From the NCBI GenBank assembly GCA_947632525.1, contig CANRPQ010000031.1, positions 1 to 11,776 on the forward strand: a DNA stretch of 11,776 nt, in the 5' to 3' direction. Both the position numbers and the translations under genes were made by a program. Positions 6,891 through 11,776 of the stretch are shown here, one piece after another (position 1 is the stretch's first letter; the number at the start of each line of letters is the position of its first letter). The notes beneath the pieces were generated by a model. That model did no database searches and was not told where the DNA came from. It saw only the letters and a program-made list of their open reading frames with translations. The DNA comes from an uncultured Clostridia bacterium. GTDB taxonomy: Bacteria > Bacillota > Clostridia > TANB77 > CAG-508.

Positions 6891-6986
6891 TTTTTCTTCC
6901 TCCTATTTTTTCTATTATCAAATAATATTTGCATCATTTGCTTTTATAGCTAATATTGCGTTTTCTTTAGTATTATATTTATATCA

Positions 6987-7000
6987 TAAACGCTTGTTTG
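6987..7000 (-). promoter_or_regulatory. LexA/DinR-type SOS operator of recA
   Basis: The - strand sequence CAAACAAGCGTTTA matches 12 of 14 positions of the Firmicutes box CGAACRNRYGTTYC, including the AAC-N4-GTT core. It starts five bases after the -10 box, over the predicted start point, where bound LexA would block RNA polymerase. Its inner AAACGCTTG (+ strand, 6988-6996) recurs inverted at 7031-7039, next to the -35 box. Confidence 0.62.
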
Positions 7001-7005
7001 CTATT

Positions 7006-7033
7006 ATTATATATTATAATTTTTATTTGTCAA
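7006..7033 (-). promoter_or_regulatory. Sigma-A promoter of recA
   Basis: A perfect TTGACA (7028-7033) and a perfect TATAAT (7006-7011) are spaced by 16 nt on the - strand. Transcription would start near 6999, leaving a leader of about 110 nt before the recA ATG in which I see no clear structure. Confidence 0.78.
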
Positions 7034-7085
7034 GCGTTTTTATTTATTTTTTTATTTAAAGTTTATAACATGATTTTGCGTTCAG

Positions 7086-7153
7086 TTTTGTAAGTTCTGC
7101 TACATGGTTACTTGCTTTTCATTTATTTTTATACATCATTTCACTTCACAAAA
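7086..7153 (-). repeat. Diverged relative of the structured intergenic repeat (copy 2)
   Basis: The blocks GCTACATGGT (7099-7108) and TTTCACTTCA (7139-7148) are identical to 3082-3091 and 3123-3132 of copy 1. Their start-to-start spacing is 40 nt here and 41 nt there, and further matches lie between them (CTTGC, TATAC). The long closing stem and GC-rich hairpins of copy 1 are lost. A 10-bp stem with one bulge (7086-7095 with 7143-7153) encloses the core. It starts 24 nt after the stop of the solute-binding protein and lies upstream of the recA promoter. Confidence 0.6.
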
Positions 7154-7176
7154 TTTAAAAGTATCATAGTAAAATA

Positions 7177-8769
7177 TTACTGTCTGTACCATTCATTAAA
7201 GTGATAAAATATATTATAATTATTTGGAGTAATTTCTCCTCTAACACTTTGCCCATATGCAAGTGTTACTTGATTGCGATATAAACCTATGTATGGCACT
7301 TCTTTTTGATAGATATCTACTATCTTTTGATAGCTTTCTTTTTTTAAGTCATCTGATGTCATATTTGTAACTTGTTTTAAAATAGAATCAATTTCTTCGT
7401 TTTTGTAATTAGCCAAATTATTAGTTCCTAATAAAGTATTTAATTCAGGGCTATATCCACTATACATACCTGTTAATAGTATTTCATAGTTGTGATTCTC
7501 TAAAATTTTTTGATAATCACTATTTGACAATTCACTAATTGTAACATGAATTCCAAATTCTTCTAATTGTGTCTTTATTTCCTTTGCTACTTTGACCCTA
7601 TTAGAATTTTCCTTATTCACTGTAATGTTAAAATTTAAAGTTCTTGTTCTTCCGTCAATTTCTTTAGACCAAATACCATATTCGTAATTCCAGCCATTAT
7701 CTTTTAAAATGTTACTAGCTTTTTCAAGATTATAATTATTAGAAAATTGTACGTTTTCTAATATATAACTTCCATAGTCTAAAGGGAAATTTGAAGCATA
7801 AGCATGGTTTTCTAAAATACTAATCACTATTTTTTCCTTATTAATTATATTTTGAATTGCCTGCCTTACTTCTATATTTTTCAATATAGCGTTTTTGCAG
7901 TTTAAAGATAAATAGTCGTATTCTCTACCTGTGTATTGCTTTTTTTGGTATCCTATACTTCCAATATATTCCTCGTATTTTACATTACTTGTATTTACCA
8001 AATCAATATTTCCTAAACGAAAACTGTTATATACCTCTCCCATAGTTTCAAAAATAGATATGCTAATATTCTTTATATTTGCACTTTCGTTTTCAATTTC
8101 GTGCCAATTATCATTTTGGGTTAATTCTATTGTTTCTTTTCCTATTTTAGAAATTTTATACATACCAGTTCCCAATGGAATTTGTGTAGATTTTGTCATA
8201 TCTTGTTTTTCATATTGCTTTTTAGATAAAATCGGAAAGATTAATTGATATTCAAAAAATGGAATTTCATTTTTTAATTCTAATCTAATGGTATATTCAT
8301 CTACTACTTCTATTGTTTCTATTTCTTTTACATTTTCTAAATAAATTGATTTTTTATTTTTTTGAATTGTTTCTATTGTAAATTTAACATCATTTGCGGT
8401 AAAATCATTTCCGTCTTGCCATTTCACATTTTCTTTTAATTTAATAACATAGGCATTATCTGAAACTTTTGACCATTCTTTTGCCAAACAATTAGAAATT
8501 TTATAATCTTGAGTTATTGTTAATAATGGCTCAAAAATAAGAGAATCTATTTGAATTATATCTCTGTTTTTTGTAAGATGAGGATTCATATTATCAAAAT
8601 CAGAGATGCCTAATCGAAAATTAGTAATCATATTAGTTTTTTGATATTTAATTTCTACGTTTTCTTGATTGTTCTCATTATTATTAGCATAAACAAAATA
8701 TGCAACAATTCCTAGTAAAACAGCTACTACTATTATGCATAAAATTATTTTAGTTTTTTTTGCCCTCAT
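7177..8769 (-). CDS. Orphan extracellular solute-binding protein, family 5 (peptide/nickel ABC type)
   Basis: The domain is that of substrate-binding proteins of oligopeptide/dipeptide ABC importers (SBP_bac_5), which capture ligand outside the membrane. Numbered from the chosen ATG, residues 8-28 form a hydrophobic N-terminal segment after MRAKKTK. The binding domain follows at about 52-525, with NMNPHLTKNRD, LIFEPLLTI, LAKEWSKVSDN and LKENVKWQDGNDFTANDVKFT (near 60-131), and PLGTGMYKI (198-206). There is no lipobox Cys, so it is an anchored or secreted protein rather than a usual lipoprotein. No permease or ATPase gene is nearby. A longer start at 8799 lies inside the -10 box and is rejected; the ATG at 8769 has AAAGGAG 6 nt upstream. 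A cell-surface sensing or feeding role for a distant transporter is possible. The ligand is unknown. Confidence 0.87.
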   Translation of the reverse strand: MRAKKTKIILCIIVVAVLLGIVAYFVYANNNENNQENVEIKYQKTNMITNFRLGISDFDNMNPHLTKNRDIIQIDSLIFEPLLTITQDYKISNCLAKEWSKVSDNAYVIKLKENVKWQDGNDFTANDVKFTIETIQKNKKSIYLENVKEIETIEVVDEYTIRLELKNEIPFFEYQLIFPILSKKQYEKQDMTKSTQIPLGTGMYKISKIGKETIELTQNDNWHEIENESANIKNISISIFETMGEVYNSFRLGNIDLVNTSNVKYEEYIGSIGYQKKQYTGREYDYLSLNCKNAILKNIEVRQAIQNIINKEKIVISILENHAYASNFPLDYGSYILENVQFSNNYNLEKASNILKDNGWNYEYGIWSKEIDGRTRTLNFNITVNKENSNRVKVAKEIKTQLEEFGIHVTISELSNSDYQKILENHNYEILLTGMYSGYSPELNTLLGTNNLANYKNEEIDSILKQVTNMTSDDLKKESYQKIVDIYQKEVPYIGLYRNQVTLAYGQSVRGEITPNNYNIFYHFNEWYRQ

Positions 8770-8794
8770 TATTATCTCCTTTTCACGTGCTCTA

Positions 8795-8823
8795 ATCATA
8801 TACTAAAATGTTAACTTTTTCAA
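8795..8823 (-). promoter_or_regulatory. Sigma-A promoter of the solute-binding protein
   Basis: TTGAAA (8818-8823) and TATGAT (8795-8800) are spaced by exactly 17 nt on the - strand. The start point near 8788 gives a leader of about 19 nt carrying the AAAGGAG site before the ATG at 8769. Confidence 0.7.
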
Positions 8824-8860
8824 GAACTTTTTGCTAGTTTGTCATTTAGTCTATATAACA

Positions 8861-8899
8861 AACAAAAGGACACAAAAATATTATTATATTTCTGTGCCC
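8861..8899 (-). terminator. Intrinsic terminator after spoVS
   Basis: Arms 8868-8881 and 8886-8899 form a 14-bp stem with a 4-nt loop. Two + strand mismatches become G-U wobbles in - strand RNA, showing that this strand is the transcribed one. TTTTGTT follows the stem. It ends 28 nt after the spoVS stop and separates spoVS from the solute-binding protein unit. Confidence 0.82.
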
Positions 8900-8926
8900 C
8901 CTATTCAAAAATGAATTATATTCATT

Positions 8927-9190
8927 TTATTTTCTACTTTCTACAATTAATTTTATACCTGTTCTATCTTCTCCCTCTACTTCGACTTCTGCAAAGGCAG
9001 GTATACATACTAAGTCCACTCCTGATGGTGCTACAAATCCTCTTGCGATAGCAATTGCTTTTACTGCTTGATTAAGGGCTCCTGCTCCTATTGCTTGCAT
9101 TTCTGCTTTACTAGATTCTTTTACCAAACCAGCTATTGCTCCTGCTACTGAATTTGGATTTGATTTTGATGAGATTTTTAAAACTTCCAT
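8927..9190 (-). CDS. spoVS: Stage V sporulation protein S
   Basis: SpoVS is a small Alba-fold protein, likely nucleic-acid binding, that in Bacillus affects septation and late spore and coat development. The 87 residues match the family closely along their whole length: MEVLKISSKSNPNSVAGAIA, the helix with EMQAIGAGALNQAVKAIAIA (30-49), RGFVAPSGVDLVCIPAFAEV (50-69), and the C-terminal strand RTGIKLIVESRK (76-87). The ATG at 9190 has a strong AGGAGG site 7-8 nt upstream. It follows ymdB by 132 nt with its own promoter, and a terminator comes right after it. The order rny-ymdB-spoVS is that of Bacillus subtilis, where recA precedes rny instead of lying downstream. Confidence 0.97.
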   Translation of the reverse strand: MEVLKISSKSNPNSVAGAIAGLVKESSKAEMQAIGAGALNQAVKAIAIARGFVAPSGVDLVCIPAFAEVEVEGEDRTGIKLIVESRK

Positions 9191-9236
9191 TTTTTTGCCT
9201 CCTATAATTTTATTTTTGTTTTTGTGAACAGTCTTA

Positions 9237-9265
9237 GTTATATTATAATTTTATTATTTTGTCTA
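9237..9265 (-). promoter_or_regulatory. Sigma-A-like promoter of spoVS
   Basis: TAGACA (9260-9265) and TATAAC (9237-9242), each one base off consensus, are 17 nt apart on the - strand. The start point lies near 9230, giving a leader of about 40 nt. I see no sigma-H motif here, although Bacillus spoVS is sigma-H dependent. No convincing terminator follows ymdB, so read-through from ymdB is also possible. Confidence 0.55.
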
Positions 9266-9322
9266 GTCTTTTTTGGAAAAAAGTGGAAAAATCTCATCGC
9301 GTTTTTTTACAATATTTGCCAT

Positions 9323-10096
9323 TTACTTTATGAATATTCTTGTTATTTTCTCTGTTCGACAATTATCGTCATTTATTGAGAAAATTACACCATTAAAAAT
9401 ACATTCACCTTCTGCTAATTTATACCTTTCAGGTAGAGATGTTTGAAATCTTTTTATAGATGCTTCTATTTCCATTCCTATAACAGATTTTTTTGGTCCA
9501 GTCATTCCTAAATCAGTGATATACCCTGTTCCCTTTTCTGTTACTTCTTCATCTGCTGTTTGAACATGAGTGTGTGTACCAAATATTCCTGTTACCTTTC
9601 CGTCTAAGAAATATTTCATAGCTATTTTTTCAGCCGTTGCCTCTGCATGAAAATCCACAAATATCATATCTACTTTATTTTTAATATCTTTAATGATATC
9701 TTCTACTACTGTAAAAGGATTCTCTGACAATACATTCATGTCTGTTCTACCTATTAAGTCAATTACAGCTATTTTTTTATTTTTACAAGTATAGATTGAA
9801 TATCCTTTTCCCTCTACTCCTTTTGAATAGTTGGCTGGTCGTAATATTTTCGGATTATTTATAAATGTAAATATATCTTTCTTAGCCCATGTATGATTAC
9901 CCATTGTTATAACATTTATATTTAATTTTAACAGTCTATTAAATGTTTTTAATGTAATACCCATACCCCCTGCCACATTTTCACTATTTGCTATTACAAA
10001 ATCTACATTATATTCTTCTTTAATTTTAGGTAATACCTGTTCTAATTTATCTAGTCCATTTTCCCCTACAATGTCTCCTACTGCTAATATATTCAT
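9323..10096 (-). CDS. ymdB: YmdB-family metallophosphoesterase (2',3'-cyclic nucleotide phosphodiesterase)
   Basis: YmdB is a two-metal cyclic nucleotide phosphodiesterase that in Bacillus shifts cells between motility, biofilm and sporulation fates and is linked to RNase Y. The 257-residue protein has all the metal and active-site positions of that family: D8 in GDIVG, E39-N40 in NSEN, N67-H68 in GNHTW, H150 in DFHAE, and H175/H177 in GTHTHVQT. The conserved DLGMTGPKKSVIGME (195-209) and SLPERYKLAEGECIFNGV regions follow. It is cytoplasmic, with no signal peptide. The ATG at 10096 has AAGGCGGG upstream. It lies 189 nt after rny with a terminator and its own promoter between them, so the pair can be regulated separately. 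Confidence 0.95.
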   Translation of the reverse strand: MNILAVGDIVGENGLDKLEQVLPKIKEEYNVDFVIANSENVAGGMGITLKTFNRLLKLNINVITMGNHTWAKKDIFTFINNPKILRPANYSKGVEGKGYSIYTCKNKKIAVIDLIGRTDMNVLSENPFTVVEDIIKDIKNKVDMIFVDFHAEATAEKIAMKYFLDGKVTGIFGTHTHVQTADEEVTEKGTGYITDLGMTGPKKSVIGMEIEASIKRFQTSLPERYKLAEGECIFNGVIFSINDDNCRTEKITRIFIK

Positions 10097-10126
10097 ATTT
10101 ACCCGCCTTCTTTCTAATATATTAAT

Positions 10127-10155
10127 ATAATACTATAACTATTTAAAATTATCAA
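10127..10155 (-). promoter_or_regulatory. Sigma-A promoter of ymdB
   Basis: TTGATA (10150-10155) and TATTAT (10127-10132), each one base off consensus, are 17 nt apart on the - strand. The start point near 10120 lies past the rny terminator and leaves a leader of about 24 nt. Confidence 0.62.
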
Positions 10156-10171
10156 TACCATGTTGAATGAT

Positions 10172-10216
10172 AAAAATATAAGCTAGTAGCTTTTTTTGCT
10201 ACTAGCCTATATTTTT
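10172..10216 (-). terminator. Strong intrinsic terminator after rny
   Basis: Two 9-bp stem blocks (10172-10180 with 10208-10216; 10182-10190 with 10198-10206) enclose a 7-nt loop. The single A/C mismatch between them becomes a U-G wobble in - strand RNA. The T-rich outer arm provides the uridine run (TATATTTTTAT). It lies about 70 nt after the rny stop, beyond a second hairpin. Confidence 0.8.
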
Positions 10217-10241
10217 ATTGTGAAACAACAAGGTTCCTGGG

Positions 10242-10276
10242 TACCCACCCACAATCTCTGATTGTGTTGGTGGGTA
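10242..10276 (-). other. GC-rich hairpin in the rny 3' untranslated region
   Basis: TACCCACC-CACAAT (10242-10255) pairs with ATTGTG (10261-10266) and GGTGGGTA (10269-10276) around a 5-nt loop with a 2-nt bulge, 14 bp in all. It begins 9 nt after the rny stop and is far more GC-rich than the sequence around it. No T tract follows directly, so it looks like an RNA-stability or regulatory structure in front of the true terminator. Confidence 0.55.
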
Positions 10277-10285
10277 GGGCTCTTA

Positions 10286-11776
10286 TTATTTTGCATAATC
10301 AATTACTCTGGTTTCTCTTACAACATTTACTTTAATTTGTCCTGGATATTCCATTTCATCCTCAACCTTTTTAGCAATATCTCTTGCCATTAAAGTCATT
10401 TGATTGTCATCTACTTTTTCAGGTTTTACTATAATTCTAATTTCTCTACCAGCTTGGATAGCGAATGATTTATCTACACCTTCAAAAGAATCTGCAATAC
10501 TTTCTAATTGCTCTAATCTCTTGATATATGCCTCTAATGTTTCTCTTCTTGCACCTGGTCTTGAAGCAGAAATTGCATCTGCTGCTTGTACAAGAACTGC
10601 TTCGATTGTTTTTGGCTCTGTATCTCCATGATGAGCATGTACTGCATTTATAACATTTTCATTTTCTTTGTATTTCTTCAATACATCAACACCTAATTCA
10701 ACATGAGTACCTTCCATGTCGTGATCTAGTGCCTTACCAATATCATGTAATAGTCCAGCACGTCTTGCAAGTGTTGAATCTAATCCTAACTCTTCTGCCA
10801 TAATTCTTGCTAAATTTGAAACTTCAATAGAGTGATTTAATACGTTTTGTCCATAACTTGTTCTATATTTTAATTTTCCAATTAATTTAACAAGATCTGG
10901 ATGTAATCCAACAACTCCTGTTTCTAAAACTGCTCTTTCTCCTTCTTCTTTTATAATTTGCCCAACTTCCTCTTTGGCCTTTTCTACCATTTCTTCAATT
11001 TTTGCTGGATGAATTCTTCCGTCTTCAATTAATTTTTCAAGGGCAAGTCTTGCAACCTCTCTTCTTAATGGGTCAAATCCGGAAATAACAACAGCTTCTG
11101 GTGTATCATCAATAATTAAATCAATACCAGTTAATGTTTCTAATGTTTTAATATTTCTACCTTCTCTACCAATAATTCTTCCTTTCATGTCATCATTTGG
11201 AAGAGCTACAATAGAAACTGTAGTTTCAGAAGTATGGTCTGCTGCACATTTTTGAATGGCATATCCAATTACTTCTTTTGCATTTTTATCAGCTTCCTCT
11301 TTTACTTTAGCTTCCATGTCTCTAATCAATGTTGCCTTTTCAACTGTTAATTGCTTTTCCACTTCAGCAAGTAATTGATTTTTAGCATCCTCTCTAGATA
11401 ATCCAGAAATTTTTTGTAATTCATTCATTTGCTTGTTGTAGATATCATTAATTTCATTCTTTTTTGTTTCTAATTCTTGATATTTTCCTTCTAGGTCTTT
11501 TTCTTTTTTCTCAATGCTATCTTGCTTTCTTTCTAAATTTTCTTCTTTCTGAATTAATCTTCTTTCTTGATTTTGTACTTCGCCTCTTCTTTCTCTAATC
11601 TCTTGGTCTAATTCTTTTCTGGCATTCATTATTTCTTCTTTTGCTTTAAAGATTTCTTCTTTTTTCTTATTTTCTGCTTCTATGTTTGCCATTTCAAGTA
11701 TTTTTTTTGCTTCATTTTCTGCACTTTGCATTTTAGACTCAGCAACTTTCTTTCTTATAAACATTCCAACGAAAGT
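10286..11776 (-). CDS. rny: Ribonuclease Y (5' end outside the window)
   Basis: RNase Y is the membrane-bound endoribonuclease that starts mRNA decay in Firmicutes. Numbering here is from an internal Met at 11764. The long charged coiled coil covers 5-165, the KH RNA-binding domain about 180-265 with the loop GRIIGREGRN (195-204), and the HD domain about 300-400 with NHSIEVSNLAR (310-320), LLHDIGKALDHD (338-349; H340-D341) and AVHAHHGD (374-381). The C-terminal domain ends in VVRETRVIDYAK. The reading frame continues upstream as Thr-Phe-Val-Gly to the window edge without a stop. The family has an N-terminal membrane helix, so FVGMFIRKKVAE is the end of that helix and the real start lies beyond 11776. 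ymdB and spoVS follow. Confidence 0.96.
   Translation of the reverse strand, partial: TFVGMFIRKKVAESKMQSAENEAKKILEMANIEAENKKKEEIFKAKEEIMNARKELDQEIRERRGEVQNQERRLIQKEENLERKQDSIEKKEKDLEGKYQELETKKNEINDIYNKQMNELQKISGLSREDAKNQLLAEVEKQLTVEKATLIRDMEAKVKEEADKNAKEVIGYAIQKCAADHTSETTVSIVALPNDDMKGRIIGREGRNIKTLETLTGIDLIIDDTPEAVVISGFDPLRREVARLALEKLIEDGRIHPAKIEEMVEKAKEEVGQIIKEEGERAVLETGVVGLHPDLVKLIGKLKYRTSYGQNVLNHSIEVSNLARIMAEELGLDSTLARRAGLLHDIGKALDHDMEGTHVELGVDVLKKYKENENVINAVHAHHGDTEPKTIEAVLVQAADAISASRPGARRETLEAYIKRLEQLESIADSFEGVDKSFAIQAGREIRIIVKPEKVDDNQMTLMARDIAKKVEDEMEYPGQIKVNVVRETRVIDYAK

Noticed and set aside
3036..7153. The two related repeats as part of a CRISPR array or insertion sequence
   Set aside because: Only two diverged copies lie 4 kb apart, with no spacers, no cas genes and no transposase anywhere in the window.
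8770..8799. Ten extra N-terminal residues on the solute-binding protein (start at 8799)
   Set aside because: That ATG lies inside the TATGAT -10 box, so it would not be on the transcript. The ATG at 8769 has a clear AAAGGAG site.
9266..9300. Possible terminator between ymdB and spoVS (TTTTTCC repeats)
   Set aside because: The units are direct repeats rather than inverted, so no stable stem forms.

Overview
The window looks like chromosome of a low-GC, endospore-forming member of the Firmicutes, most likely class Clostridia and perhaps an uncultured gut lineage. The evidence is strongly AT-rich DNA, purine-rich Shine-Dalgarno sites before nearly every gene, SpoVS, a YtfJ/GerW-type spore protein with its DUF2953 partner, a DacF-like carboxypeptidase, and RNase Y next to YmdB. 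Species cannot be named from the sequence.

Layout. A D-Ala-D-Ala carboxypeptidase (dacF-like) lies on the + strand at 1-1200. All other genes are on the - strand. Read 5' to 3' on that strand they are: rny (cut by the window end), ymdB, spoVS, an orphan family-5 solute-binding protein, recA, recX, scpA, a DUF2953 membrane protein (ytfI type), ytfJ, and after a gap an amidoligase with a small unknown protein. A hairpin near 1260-1300 that can act in both directions separates the convergent dacF and small unknown gene.

Transcription units inferred from promoters and hairpins. (1) rny ends in two consecutive hairpins at 10172-10276. (2) ymdB has its own promoter. spoVS has another promoter and a clear terminator at 8868-8899. 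(3) The solute-binding protein has a near-consensus sigma-A promoter that overlaps and rules out the longest possible start. (4) recA has a TTGACA-N16-TATAAT promoter with a LexA-like operator at the start point. recA, recX and scpA follow with 2- and 13-nt gaps, then DUF2953 after 67 nt and ytfJ overlapping it by 47 nt. A sigma-G-like site in the end of DUF2953 could drive ytfJ alone in the forespore. (5) The amidoligase and small protein form a two-gene unit with its own promoter and a repeat/palindrome cluster upstream.

Functional themes are DNA repair (recA, recX), chromosome condensation (scpA, without the usual adjacent scpB), RNA decay and developmental signalling (rny, ymdB), and sporulation and spore cortex (spoVS, ytfJ, dacF).

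The least explained parts are the amidoligase with its small partner, and an intergenic structured repeat. One repeat copy, at 3036-3154, has a 23-bp closing stem and two inner hairpins. A diverged relative lies at about 7086-7153. Both sit just downstream of a stop codon in the same orientation.
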